The notes: a model not told the origin generated them from the sequence alone. Positions 1 to 11,560 are shown, numbered from the stretch's first letter. The stretch: DNA of 64,000 nucleotides from Selaginella tamariscina (GCA_003024785.1 PUQB01000238.1:174193-238192), one strand, 5' to 3'. Translations and numbers: made by a program.

Positions 1-17
1 TTTTGTATGTTAACACA

Positions 18-35
18 TGGCGACCACGGAGGGAT
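18..35 (+). other. Probable primer-binding site of the LTR element
   Basis: The 5' LTR appears to end in ...aacaca at position 17 and is followed directly by tggcgaccacggaggg. TGG directly after the LTR CA end is the usual start of a tRNA-primed site. I could not assign the primer tRNA. Confidence 0.5.
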
Positions 36-141
36 TTCGCCATTGTTGTGGAGGAATTTGTTGAATTCCTAAGTGAGAAGTGATATAGCTCTGAGAGAAG
101 TAGAGCTTAAGTGAAAAAGAAGTGTGTATATATGATGATGG

Positions 142-987
142 ATGGAGCCTTGGAGGCAACATAATCCTAACTCGTCTCTAGCAAGAGAGAGAGATAATAG
201 GCAGGCCGAGAGAGAGGCTGCCCGAGCTGAGCAAATAGAGCTTGCTAATAGGCAAGAAGCTCTTATAAAACTCATTGATCAGATAGGAGAAAGTGCTGCT
301 AAAGGTGTGGAGGATATACAATACGGTGACTATCAAACTGCAGGAGAAGAGGAGTTGGAAGGAACTCCTCGGAGAACAGGATTTCCTATTAGACCAGGAG
401 GAGTATCTCCTGGAAATTCCCCTCTTGGTGAGGAGGAAGGTGGTAGAGAAAACCCACCGAGTATGTCTAATATGACACTTTTCCCCGGAATGTTGGGAGG
501 CACATTGATGTTCCCAATATTTTCCGCAGGAAAGAAGGAAAATCCTAAAAGACATTTATTGCAGTTTGAGGAAGTTGTAAAGTTGTATAAAGTAAGCAAT
601 GCAGATAAGTTGCTTATATTTCCTCACACATTAAAAGGAAATGCATCTGATTGGTATTATGAGTTGGAGAAAGATGTGAGAGAAGATTATGAGAAAGTTA
701 CAGAAGCTTTTAAAGAATACTTTAAAAAGGAAGAGTTGCCTGAAGAGCACTTAGAGAAGCTCAGAAATATCCTACAAGGAAAAACTGAAACTCTAGAGGA
801 ATATACACACCGTTTTAAAAAGCATGAAAAGAAATGCTCACTATATGTTAAGGAAGAAGCTTTGCTTCAATGGTATAAGCAAGGATTGCAGAAGCCATAT
901 AGGCATTATGCAATGACAATTGAGGAAGTAGACAGGAAAGATCTTGTAAAGCATCTTAAAGATTATGAGAAAAGAGGAGACAAATAG
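142..987 (+). CDS. gag: Retrotransposon gag (capsid) open part
   Basis: This 281-residue open frame begins with a charged, glutamine/arginine-rich N-terminus. It then carries a retrotransposon_gag-like helical region (about residues 120-270) with FSAGKKENPKRHLLQFEEVV and the typical LPEEHLEKL...TLEEYTHRFKK pattern. It would form the particle core in which the element is reverse transcribed. It ends at a stop at 985-987; the same protein apparently continues in other frames to the zinc knuckles downstream, so the stop is probably a lesion. The start chosen is the first ATG after the leader. Confidence 0.75.
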   Translation: MEPWRQHNPNSSLARERDNRQAEREAARAEQIELANRQEALIKLIDQIGESAAKGVEDIQYGDYQTAGEEELEGTPRRTGFPIRPGGVSPGNSPLGEEEGGRENPPSMSNMTLFPGMLGGTLMFPIFSAGKKENPKRHLLQFEEVVKLYKVSNADKLLIFPHTLKGNASDWYYELEKDVREDYEKVTEAFKEYFKKEELPEEHLEKLRNILQGKTETLEEYTHRFKKHEKKCSLYVKEEALLQWYKQGLQKPYRHYAMTIEEVDRKDLVKHLKDYEKRGDK

Positions 988-1091
988 AAAATATAGCAGA
1001 AGGAAAGATAAAATCCTCAAGGAGAAAGGAGGATAGTTCAGATGATGAGGATGAACCTATCAAAGTTCGGGATTATAAGGCTGATGAGAGA

Positions 1092-1790
1092 ATGTTATTA
1101 CAGCTAGTTAAGTCCTTGAAAGGTAATCCTGTGTATAAGGAATTAGATGCAAAGTATGGTGTGCCAAGTGTAAAAATCCTGGACATACTAAGGATGAGTG
1201 TAGACTACAGTTGCCAAAATGTCAAATATGTGATAAAGAAGGACATTCGGCAAAAGACTGTAAGTATTTTATTAATCAAAATGTGGCACGTGTGGAAAAA
1301 GAAAGGAGAAAAGAAGGAAGAAAGGAAGGCTGGTATAACAGGCCGTTTCCTGTGAGACAACCACCTGTTACCACATTCCCATCTCGGAATAGGAAAGCTC
1401 TATTATGAGGAACAGCCTGGGAGTTGGGAAGAAGGAAGAAACAGGAATCCTTTTGATAACAGAAGGAATGTTCCTTATACAGGAGGAGATGATAGGCTGT
1501 ATGAGGGAATCAAACTAGATATGCTCCACCATATAAGCCTAATATGGGAAGGAAGGAGACGTCCTATAGAGGACCAGAAAGATATCCAAGAAAAGAAAGT
1601 TATGGAGATCAAAATAACTATAGACAAAGACAAGTACAAGGAAGGAATTCTATTAATCTTACTTGTTATACATGTGGAGAGAAAGGACATATTTCTCCAA
1701 ATTGTCCTAAGAATCAGCCTTCCACCTCAAACAATGCTCCTAAGAGAGAGCTTGGAGCTCGGTTCATTGATGTGGAGAGAATGAGCTAGA
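1092..1790 (+). pseudogene. gag 3' part with two CCHC zinc knuckles (frame-broken)
   Basis: Two nucleocapsid-type knuckles are visible: CQICDKEGHSAKDC (about 1217-1258, frame of 1211) and CYTCGEKGHISPNC (about 1667-1708, frame of 1544). They lie in different reading frames separated by stops. CCHC knuckles bind the element RNA. The lysine/glutamate/arginine-rich linker resembles other Ty3 gag C-termini. Together with the frame at 142-987 this was one gag gene, now interrupted. Confidence 0.7.
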
Positions 1791-2088
1791 AAACCATCCT
1801 GCCGTGAGAGAGTAATCTGTACAAAAAGAAATATATGTCAGAAACAGGAATACCTTCCAGCAGAAGAAGGAAATTCTGTGTATCCATTGCGGGATAGTAC
1901 GCAAACAATGGGAGAGATGAACACTCATCTCCAAGAAAGATCTCCCTGAGTATATCTCGGATGATGATACACAACCGACGGATATACCTAAAGATCTAAA
2001 AATAACTGATTCTATTTTAGGGAAGAATATTCAAGAGAAAAAGAATATTCCTGTAAAACAGAGTAACCCTAGAAAACAGAGCATTCCT

Positions 2089-2589
2089 GTGAAACGGATT
2101 CAGGATGACGTGGCAGAATCAATGGCTCAAAGTGCATTGAGCCAAGAAATTACAATCACGTTGGGACAATTAATACATATTGCCCCATATATTAAAAATC
2201 AAATCTTGGAAATGTTGAACATTGTTCCAAAATCCTTACCTGCATATACAGGAAATGAAATTCACCGAGTAGAAAAACATTATGAAAAAGAAGGTGATTA
2301 TGATGGGTATGTGCCCAGCATTACTGTATATATTGGTAAAAACAAGATAAAAGAAGTCCTTATAGATGGAGGCTCAGGAGTTAATTTTATTGAGGAACAT
2401 GCTTGTAAGAAAATGGGTTTAGGACCCATTGAGCCTGCTCCTTTTAATTTAAAAATGGCAGACCAGAGAAGTGTCAAGCCTACAGGTATAGTGAGAGGAG
2501 TGACTATATCTATAAAGGGTCTTAAATATAAGTGTCCCTTATTGTCCTCCAAATGGAAGGAAAAGATACTGTATATACTATGTTATTAG
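2089..2589 (+). pseudogene. Retrotransposon aspartic protease segment
   Basis: The open frame includes an N-terminal helical leader and a retropepsin-like domain. The catalytic motif is degenerate or variant: VLIDGGSGVNFI, where the family usually has D-S/T-G. Downstream is the GIVRGVTISIKG strand that normally forms the flap and second lobe. It would cleave the gag-pol polyprotein. A stop at 2587-2589 separates it from the RT frame. D-G-G-S-G forms occur in some plant Ty3 proteases, so activity cannot be excluded from this motif alone. Confidence 0.7.
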
Positions 2590-2951
2590 GTAGCCTTGGC
2601 TGAAAACTGCTAAAGTTATACAGGATTGGGGAACAGGAAAGATGACGCTGGGAGAAGGAGAAGGAAAACCGGTGATATACAATCATATAAAAAGGTATGT
2701 TAAAAAGGAAAACAGACCCTTATTTTAGAAGGATATGACTGGTTTAATGGCTTAGACGATCAGGAAGAAGTAGAAATCCTGAAAGCATATCCTGACTTAA
2801 AAGTCCTGACAGATATAGACTTAAACGTAGTGCTGAAAGGAAAGAAAACTGTTCAGCAGAAGGAAGAAGATAGGCCCGGATTGCAGGAAAAGTTCTATAA
2901 GGCAATCCCATATGAGATTGATTTACAGGAACAACCTGCGAGTATACATAT

Positions 2952-3494
2952 GTGTATACTACAGATCCTTTGCAGCAAGTGAATATAGGTACAGAAAATG
3001 AACCTAAAAACCTATTCATTGCTCAGGAATTAGATAAAGAATTCCGGGAAAAAGGATTGAATTTGCTTCAAAAATATCAGGATGTTTTTGCCTGGTCCTA
3101 TAAAGATCTTAAAGGCATACCTCCTGAATTGTGTACACACACTATACAATTATTACCAGGAAGTGAGCCTGTGAAACAGAGAGCATATAGGATGAATCCT
3201 AATTATGCACAGCTTGTGAAGGAGGAGATAGATAAGCTGTTAAGTGTAGGTTTTATTTATCCTATACAGGGTGCACAATGGTTATCACCACTTGTGATTG
3301 TTCCTAAAAAGAATGGAAAGTTGAGAGTATGTGTAAACTATAAGAAGTTAAATGATGCCACAAAGAAGGATGTTTTTCCTATTCCGTTTATAGAGGATGA
3401 GCCTAAGGAACAGGAAGGAAAACTATTCAGGAACAAAGGACAACTATTCAGGAACAGGAAGGAAAAACTATTCAAACAGGAAAGAAAGAAATAG
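2952..3494 (+). pseudogene. Truncated reverse transcriptase (N-terminal part only)
   Basis: The frame carries the linker and RT fingers of a Ty3 pol: an RMNPNYAQLVKEEIDKLL helix, then SPLVIVPKKNGKLRVCVNYK (conserved RT block 1-2) and FPIPFIEDE. The reading then jumps to a lysine-rich repeat ending at 3494. The palm YxDD motif, RNase H and integrase are absent. The junction near 3400 is followed by three copies of a roughly 20-bp ggaaaactattcagg-type repeat (3415-3475), which may mark how the deletion formed. Confidence 0.8.
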
Positions 3495-3687
3495 TGAACT
3501 AAGGAACATCATGAAGAAAATCAAGTGCTACAACTCAAGGTATCAACTTCCAACCAAGAACTAAAGGAAGAGAGGAACAACTTTCAAAAGCATAAAGAGG
3601 AGAATCTAGAGTACCATGAAAATCAACATCATAAGGAAGGATAGGATAGGTGCATGAGGACATTGCAAGATTCAAGGTGGGGAATAG

Positions 3688-4230
3688 TGTTAGAGGCCAA
3701 AAATATAGCATGTAGGAACTGCATACATAGGACTTTCCTACGGTGGAGGAATAACTTGTAGGAAAGTAGTAGTAGGAAATATCCTGTGTACAGGAAAAAT
3801 CCTACAGCAGTAGGAAAAATCCTACAGGGTAGGAAGGATCCTACGGTTGCAGGAAGCAGACAGTTATGACGGTTGGAGGAGGACAGGATTCGGTTAGGGC
3901 AAGGAAGGGCAAGAAGGAGAGAGAGACTATGAAGGCTATGAAGGCTATGGAGAGCAATGCATGAGAGAGAGAGTATCTTTGGGAGAGAAGTAAGTCTCCA
4001 CACTTGCTATCTCTTTGTATTCATATAGTAATGCAAGTGCATGTTTATGGTGTATTGTGAATGCTTATACATGGCAATGGCCAAAGCAAAATCCTATCCT
4101 TGACCTTAGAGACGAGATAAGTATATATAGAGCTCTCTATTGGACGAAATCCCTACACTTTAACTTGCAAAGCTTTTCCTGCGCTGTGAACAGTGTTTTC
4201 TGCACACAGGAAAGTTTGTATGTTAAAACA
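3688..4230 (+). repeat. 3' long terminal repeat (543 bp)
   Basis: It starts TGTTAGAGG after a short purine tract (aaggtgggga) and ends TTAAAACA, giving the TG...CA ends of an LTR. The 3' end is nearly identical to the first 17 bases of the window. A TATA-like tatatagagctc lies near 4127. Its U3 part holds a cluster of palindromic aggaaaaatcct motifs (3771-3844). The left boundary rests on the TG after the purine tract, because the complete 5' LTR lies outside the window. Confidence 0.75.
3771..3844. promoter_or_regulatory. Cluster of palindromic repeats in LTR U3
   Basis: Four near-palindromes of the form GTAGGAn(4)TCCTAC stand about 20 bp apart: 3771-3787, 3790-3806, 3810-3825 and 3829-3844. 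Regularly spaced repeats in U3 usually act as enhancer or protein-binding sites. No binding factor can be named from sequence. Confidence 0.55.
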
Positions 4231-6110
4231 ACAAGTTACTCCATCCTATTGCCTTTTACTTTCGTAAATTTCTTTCAGCGAAGATTAATTACGAGATTCA
4301 TGACAAGGAACTCAAGGCCATTGTGGATTCGTTTGAGGAGTGGCGGCACTTCCTGAAAGGTACTGCGCATCCTGTACAAGTTCTTACGAATCATAAGAAC
4401 CTGGCATTTTTTCAAACGGCTCGAGTTCTCAGTCAGCGACATGCTAAGTGGGCGGAATTTCTATCACGTTTTGATTTTGTTATCATCTACTGCCTGGTTT
4501 TCAGAATGACAAAGCGGATGCATTGTCTAGGCGCTCTTACCTTGCACCAACCCTGGGCGATCCTGCATATGACTTTCAAAAGCAAGTGTTGTTGGATCCT
4601 AATCGATTTCAGCTTACACTGATTTATTTTACACATAAGGCTCACAGGATAATGATATGCATTAGTGAATTGAGTCTTTTCACTTATCTGTGACATCCTA
4701 ATTGATAGCGGGGCTAATGCCAACTTCGTCAACCATGACTTTGCTACTACCCATGGATTCTCACACATTAGTCTTGACATCGCAAGCTCCTCTTCCTCCA
4801 GTTCCCATACAGACTACAAATTGTTTGCCATACAGGACGAACTCTTGTACCGAGAAGGTCTCATGTACATTCCTGTTGGTGTTTACAGACTCATGTGGTA
4901 CATGATTGTGATGATACCCCGGCTACAAGACATTTTGGTGTGGCCAAGACAGTTGAGTTGGTGACTCACAACTATTGATGTGCCCTCTGGTCTTCTTCGT
5001 CCTCTTCTTGTTCCCTCTGCTCCTTGAAGATCCATTTCTATGGATTTCTTCATAGATCTTCCTCCTTCTCGTGGATTTGAAGCAGTTCTTGTGGTGGTTG
5101 ACCATTTTACCAAACATACTCATTTCTACCATATAACAAGACGGCTACATGCCAGACAACTATGGAGTTGGTGATCTGCAAAGTGTTCCGACATCATAGT
5201 CTTCCTGAGAGCATTATTTCTAATCGAGCCTCACAATTCATATCCAGATTTTGGCGAGAGCTTCTCCGGAGTCTACAAGTTTAAACGGATCTTTCTTCAG
5301 GATATCAAACTGATGGGAAGTCAGAACACACGATTTAGACCTTGGAACAATATCTTCGCTGTTTCATCAGTTACCAATAGGACCTTCTTCTTATGACGGA
5401 GTTTATTTACAACAACTTCGTTTACATCTACAAGCCAGACACCTTTCTTCGCTCTTACAGGTTACCATCCACGTTTTAACTTTGCTCCTTATGCTTCTCC
5501 TTCTTCCGCTCCTGCAGTATAGGATTCTCTCCAGCATCTTCGTCAGGTACATGATGATCTCTGAGTTTATCTTCAATAGGCATAGGAACAGTACTAACGT
5601 CATGCTGATGCTCATCATCAGCCGGCACTTACAAACAAGATTGGTGATCTCATGTGGCTTCTTCGTCGGCATATTCGCACCAACATGCCTTTTTTTAAGT
5701 TGGATTTTAACGATTAGGCCCTTACATGATTGGCTGAGGTCAATCCTATAGCTTTCCAACTAGAATTACCATTTATTATGAAACTTCATCCTATGTTTCA
5801 CACCTCTTTACTGGAACTGTATCATCCTTCTTCTTCTTTCTTAGTCGTGCTTATTTCCTCCCCCTCATGTGGTCATTGATGATGAACCTGAGTATGAAGT
5901 TGCAGCCATCCTTGATTCTCGTCTTCATTGCCACTAACTTCAATACTTGCTGGATTAAAAGGTTATTTGCCTACTGATCGCATTTGGGAATTACATCCAA
6001 TTTACTCCATGCTTCTTCCAAGGTTGCTGCCTTCCATCGATGTTATCCTACTAAATCATGTCTCAGGACTCGTGGTATGTATGGGTGAACACCATTTGCA
6101 AGCATGTTGA
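4231..6110 (+). mobile_element. Chromovirus (Tcn1-like Ty3/gypsy) relic: RNase H, integrase, chromodomain
   Basis: In broken frames the order is RNase H (4236-4560, INYEIHDKELKAIVDSFEEW and VLTNHKNLAFF), a short protease-like DSGA motif (about 4700-4760), integrase N-terminal fragment (HFGVAKTVELV, about 4929), integrase core ([20 protein letters not shown] with [11 protein letters not shown], about 5035-5130), FFALTGYHPRFNFAPY (about 5445) and a C-terminal chromodomain (EYEVAAILDSRLH then KGYLPTDRIWE, about 5890-5990). The chromodomain defines a chromovirus. The middle of integrase (HHCC end to core) is shortened. The relic starts abruptly at the 3' LTR of the upstream element, suggesting that element inserted into it. 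Confidence 0.8.
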
Positions 6111-6420
6111 GGTTCCGGGAATGGAATTTGAAGAGGGTTCTCCTGTATTGTGGAATTTGGATGAAGTCAAGACTGATAAACAAATAGTAGTATGACTTCA
6201 CCAGATGATGGCTTGCTTGCTGTGATGGATGAGGTGATTCTCTTTCTTCATGAGATCGAAGTTGGGAGAGGCATCATCACAGTTATAAATCCAATGGAAG
6301 CAGCATCAGAAGAGAAACTAGGGGCCGACTTCGTGAGTGTAGTTATGATAGAGGTTTTACCTAATGGCACATTGCATCCTGAATCCCTCGTGAAGTGGTG
6401 AACATCTGAATTAAGACGGC
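6111..6420. other. No recognised gene
   Basis: A short open stretch (6192-6401, 69 residues) has no recognised motif. It lies between the chromovirus relic and the next transposon-like relic and could be the tail of either. Confidence 0.4.
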
Positions 6421-8880
6421 GAGATGGTTCAACATATTATGGGTTGAATTTCAATAATAACAACCCGAAAGGACAACCCATATTTGAAGAGGTTCCTTGC
6501 ATTGGTCCTATAGTAAGAAAAAGACGATTCATGGGTTGCAGATCTTCCCTTGCAAATTTTAGCAAGAGGGTCAAGATGTTTCCTACATCTTCTGCAAGTG
6601 TTATTAGCATTTCCACGATTGACTGCTGCAAAAAGAAGTGTTACTAGATGGCAGACCGAAATAAAATTACCCAATGTAGACATGTCTTTCGTACGCTCAC
6701 CCAAAAGTAAAGGTATGAGTTTGTATATGCTACACTAACTGGGTGTATTGATGGAATGACCTTGGACATAGGTTATCAAAGTACATCCATGGTATTTAAT
6801 AAGGTGGCCATATGCTTTAAAGCTTGGTACACTATATAGGATCCCAAAGACCGCGTTCTACCGTCGGAGGTATGAGTAGCTAGATGGAGCACGAACCTCA
6901 GTACATGGGAACACTCGCCTAGTCAAAACCCGCTCTTATATTATGGCAGCCATAGAGATACTCAAGGCTTTTGTGGAAGCAAATGCAAACAGGATGCCTC
7001 ACAAATGCCAAACCACAAATGCCATGGGTCAGAGAAAATCTCAAGGTTTTGCCTTCAATCTACACTCAATTAAGCTATGTAAACATGTGAACAAGTGCCT
7101 CAGTTTGATGGGCTTCAAGCAATCTGCATTGGTATCTTTAATAACATATGGAATACTCATTTTAAGATGTAGATTGCAAAACACTCTAGCTTTTCCAAGT
7201 GTGACACTTGTACATCATTGAAGGCTGTAGAGGCTTATGCAAAAACTTTGGTGCCGGAGATCACTGCCATTCAAGAGAAGATGGAGGCCCACATGATTAC
7301 ACAACAAACTTGTTGGTCTCAGTACTATGCACACCGCATGCTTTTTGTCTCACGCCCATCAGAATACCAGTGCTTGATCCATGACAAGATGGATCATTCA
7401 AAGACCAGCATTCTAAGGCTCGTTGCAACACCAAAGTGCCTTGGAAATGTCATGAAACTTCCGATTTCATTGACATGTCTATTAACACATGGACATGGTT
7501 GTGAATCATATAGACACTTTTCACTTCCACATTGGTCTAGCGACTCCAATTTACTATTGGGTTGTTGGCCATGTGTTTTAGAAACCTTGAAGCCCACTCA
7601 CAAACAAGTCCTATGAGTGATCTCAAAGTGAAGAAACAACACCTTCAACTTTTACATAATGCTCTCATGAACACGTCTACACTTGAGGCTACTTGGGAAT
7701 ATGAGAGGCATTGTCAGCAGCCTACACAAAAAATAGATGGCCTTGTTGAGAGTTTTGGTTCAGTGGAGAGATCTAGCTCAAATAGTGTACATGTGTCCTC
7801 AACATCAAATAAGCTTCCTCATTATTTGCTTTTACAAATGGATAATTGTGCAGGCGAGAACAAAAATAAGTAAATCATTTTAGTTAAGGGTTTCTCAAGT
7901 TCATACTTACTTTTAGTTTCTAGATATGTACTAACATACTTGTCAATGCTTGTTGCTAAAGGTGTGTTTGAGACAATCACGCTCAGTTTTCTTATGGTTG
8001 GTCACATTCATGAAGATATTGATGCGTTCTTCAGCAAGGTCTCCAACTTTACAAAAAGGACAAGTGCACTTACCTTATAGCATATGATGGATCTTTTTAA
8101 AAATTGCATCTCCAAAAAAAGTTGTGCTTTGCTTGTGACTGAGGTGCCAAACTTCAAAAAGTTTCTCGAGTATATAAAAAGGGAAGATTATTTAGTTGGT
8201 CACCTTGTGCCGCTACAATTCTTTTTCTCCATAAGAAATGATATACCTATTATGCAATACAAGTTACGGCCATCAGAGCAAGAGTGGTTATCGAAAAAGG
8301 GCTTAATGCTCTTCAAAAGTGGAGAGGATGGAAAACCACTTCTCCTAGAAGGACAACTAGACCTATTCCATTGAGTGCCCAACTCAAGGAACAATAGGTT
8401 ATTATTGATGGCATCAAAAAATTATGTGGCATAGGTTTAAAATCGATGCCAAAGAATTCTGATAAGGCAACTGGTTACTCAGAACTATATAGCATGTGGT
8501 CGACTATTGGGAGACTATGGTTCAAGAGTTAGAAGGGCCTACTATCACAAGTACAGAATTGCACACCCTTTTTGGCCTAAAACAAAGTGGCGAGAGGAGA
8601 TTAAAATGACATCACTGAGCACAGACACATAGAAGCCAATAGTGATGTGGAAGTGCAAACCCTACACTTTGTTGGAACAAAGGAACCAAAAACTTAAAGC
8701 ATACTTTGATTGCTACAAGGATCTTCAAAAACTAATGATGGTCCTCATTACTTCAAATGTGTTATATAATCAGCCTATTTGGATGGGTCAAATTATCGAT
8801 ACACCTGAAGTAATCACAAAAAATAGTATGGTTAAGGTTGCATAGTTCAAATCACAAAAAGGCAACATGAGAAGGAGAGC
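6420..8880 (+). pseudogene. Decayed DUF7869-type (DDE-like transposon-associated) gene
   Basis: Collinear fragments in shifting frames share the layout of a large protein family found in mosses and other seedless plants, often annotated as DUF7869. They are an N-terminal CIDGMTLDIGYQSTSMVFN-like region (about 6755), MAAIEILKAFVEANANRMPH (6943), a KMDHSKTSI block (about 7390), LLQMDNCAGENKNK (about 7830-7870), VGHIHEDIDAFFSKVSNFTK (about 8000-8060) and a C-terminal 96-residue frame (8084-8374). Spaced acidic and His residues (MDN...K, GHxHEDID) resemble DDE-type nuclease cores. Many stops and frameshifts show it is dead. Family assignment is from memory of motifs, not a search. Confidence 0.6.
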
Positions 8881-8938
8881 AAAAGATATAATGGATGCCT
8901 AGAGAAAACATGGTCTCCCAATCAAAAAGACCTAGCAT

Positions 8939-9017
8939 GTTAATCGTGACTTTATCAATGCTTCTTGACATTCACCCATATCGAATGTTAAGAAGCGTTA
9001 ATAGAGTCACGATTAAC
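8939..9017 (+). repeat. 35-bp inverted repeat (hairpin) with 9-base loop
   Basis: The left arm 8939-8973 (gttaatcgtgac...) and right arm 8983-9017 (...gtcacgattaac) pair along 35 positions. There are 31 Watson-Crick pairs, 3 G-U pairs and one C-A mismatch when read as + strand RNA. It could be a MITE-like end pair or a small-RNA-type fold-back. It lies just downstream of the decayed DUF7869-type gene and may belong to that element. Confidence 0.8.
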
Positions 9018-10880
9018 AAAACTGCAAGAGAATGTATGTTTTCTGAAGCTTAAAGCAATTACAGGACTTAATAGATATTGATGCTCAAATTGCCAAAGAA
9101 ATGGAGAGAATGAGAAGTGTCACCATACTTCCAAAAATTATAAAATATTATATATTTAATATTCATAATTATAATAAACTCTTTAATAATAATACCAAAT
9201 TGTTTACTTAACTATATAAATTTATAAAAAGATATGGAAGATTGACTATATTATTATAGGATTTTGCATATTATATATATATATTATTACTAGTATAAAT
9301 TTTTAATTAATGTTATATTTAAATATTAATATTTTAATAACAACATTAATATTTATATAATGTACCTCTTATGCTCTTCATTAATTTTTATATTAGGCCC
9401 ATACAATCTTAAATATAATATATTATATAATATAATACCTTTACTTTTATAATGTTATTAATTTTTGGTCCATGAATGCTATAATTTATTAAAGGGTCGA
9501 TTACAAAATAGAATATTCTAAAGAATATTTTGTCTTCAAACATATATTTTAAAGAATATTCCTTTAATATTAGAAAATGCTAATTAAATAACTAAAATTA
9601 CTAATTATTAAGAAATGGGACTATAGACATGCCCCATTTTAGTTACAACATGCATATTGGCCAATGTGATGGTCATCTTACGTGCATTAATGCTAGGATA
9701 GAACCAATAGTTCTGAAAGAATATTCTGCAGTCGAAGCCTAGAGTGGGTCTCATTACTATGAAGGAAGGAAAGCTTTGTTGCAAATATTGTAGTTTGCAG
9801 TCAAAGTGTAGGAGCATATGTGATGCCACCAAGTATAATGTTGTCTCTACAGACACAACAATGTTTCACTTGGTGATCCACATTGGAACACACATACATT
9901 TAATTTCCCCCAGTATATTTGATATTACCATGGAAAATGATGAAGAAGGTAGAGGAACGCATTGCACTCACCCCAAGAGCTTTTGCTAGTTTGGTAACCA
10001 TGGACGTTGACCCGTTTGATGGAAGATATTGCATCCGGAGCTACAAAACTAATGGTGACTAAACTCAATATTCTTAAAGAATTGGTCCCACTTACGAACA
10101 ATTCTAGGTAAGTAACATGCATACATATAACTAATGATTTAGTAAGATAGGACAACCTTTTCTTGGTGTCAAGGCCTAAATGCCAAGTACATTCATGTAC
10201 TTGTATCCACCATAAGGGGCTACATTTGCCCTCATGGCTAAGGACTATTCATGTGCTATCTTCAGTGCTGAGGGCAAGTGCAATAGTGTTTGGCTAACAC
10301 CCAATTATATTTGTTCATGTTTTCCAGAATAAGAAATGTAGTCTATAAAGATAAGAAAGGGCATCGTGTGCGTAAGAGGGATTAAATGGTTTATTACATT
10401 TACAAGATGTTTGTGATGGCCATTTTTGGAGTTCTTCATCTTTTTGGGATAGAGTTCTTTGAAAGTTTTGCATGTATTTAAAATGTCTTCCTTTGGGCAA
10501 GAACTTTTGGGTGTCATCTCATAAATAAACTCCGTCTGGGTGGAGATCTTCATGATGGTTACTTGTGTTTTAATTACACATATGGTCTATAACTAAAGTA
10601 CAATGGAAATCTTCATCTATGACACAAGTGTTGAAGTGTTTTTATCTTTTATGACGTGGGGCTTGTTAGATAGTTTGAAATCCGTATTGATGGTAACTAT
10701 TTGCAAAATGAAAATGGAGAATTGTGTTGGTGGTAGTTCATTCAAGTTGTGGTTGGCCACATATTAAAGAATTCATGGGAGATGAGATGGATTGGTTGAA
10801 TTGTTATGAAAGACATCTTTATGGATAATGTAGCATGTGAACGTGATTGTTACTTCCATTACATTTTGCCAAGAACATAT
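9018..10880. other. Intergenic, AT-rich; no supported gene
   Basis: 9120-9600 is very AT-rich low-complexity sequence. 9600-10560 holds only short scattered frames with no recognised motif. It is likely decayed transposon sequence, given the relics on both sides. Confidence 0.5.
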
Positions 10881-11560
10881 GAAATGCTCGTGACTGAGGC
10901 ATTTCATGTTTTGACTTCTCGACTGGGGATACGCCACACCTCATAAGTAGTTATCATCTTTAGACAGATGGTTTCGTGGAATGGCTCGTCAAGACTTTCA
11001 AGGGGATGATCGCAAAGTATGTAAATTTTTAACATTCGGATTGGGATGGTTATTTACCGTTTCTCCGATATGCTTATGTCACTGGAATATAAAGTTCTAT
11101 TGTACTTCACCATATAAGCTCTTATATGGTCATAACCCGGTGTTGCTAATGGAATTAAGTCTACCTTCTCACTTGCCACAAACTGTTGATGCTAGATCTT
11201 GGGATTGATATCTGATGAGTATTCTTTCATTATCTGAGCGAAGTCTATAGAACACTAGGGCTGCATACAAGTGGACAACAATGGCATTACAACTTTCATT
11301 ATCATCCACCTGTAAAGTATAAGGTTAATGAGTTGGTGTTGGTTCGTTTTCTAAGCTTATGGTACTGGTTTAGTCAAGAGTCTCCTTGCTCAGTGAAAGG
11401 GACCATATCGAATGCTACAGTAAATAGGATCATAAGTTTATGAGGTTTGACACGACATTTATGTGCAACGGTTGAAACATTTATATATAACAAAGTCAAA
11501 AACAAATTGTGCCACCTACAGATCCACTAATTGCCTTTGCCTGATGTCCTCTTGATCCAA
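10880..11560 (+). mobile_element. Ty3/gypsy integrase C-terminal relic
   Basis: Fragments in different frames match the end of a Ty3 integrase: LTSRLGIRH near 10912, TDGFVEW then VKTFKGMIAKYVNF near 10960-11030, a YLPFLRYAYVTG-like piece, YKLLYGHNPVLLMELSLPSH (about 11120-11175), then VNELVLVRF (about 11325). This is the usual core-to-GPY/F order. Frameshifts and stops make it non-functional. It is separated from the 4.2-6.1 kb chromovirus relic by the DUF7869-type element, so it is either another copy or a displaced part. Confidence 0.7.

Larger units (their letters stand above)
1..4230 (+). mobile_element. Non-autonomous Ty3/gypsy-type LTR retrotransposon (5' LTR cut by window edge)
   Basis: The order is LTR end (1-17), primer-binding-like site (from 18), gag with two CCHC zinc knuckles, aspartic protease, the first part of reverse transcriptase, a purine-rich tract (about 3675-3684) and a full 3' LTR (3688-4230). 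The two LTR ends match (tttgtatgttaacaca at the left edge, tttgtatgttaaaaca at 4215-4230). Most of RT and all of RNase H and integrase are missing, so the copy cannot move alone. The RT fragment (LVIVPKKNGKLRVCVNYKKL) looks like non-chromodomain plant Ty3 elements; lineage assignment is tentative. Several stops and frame changes interrupt the internal region. Confidence 0.85.
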
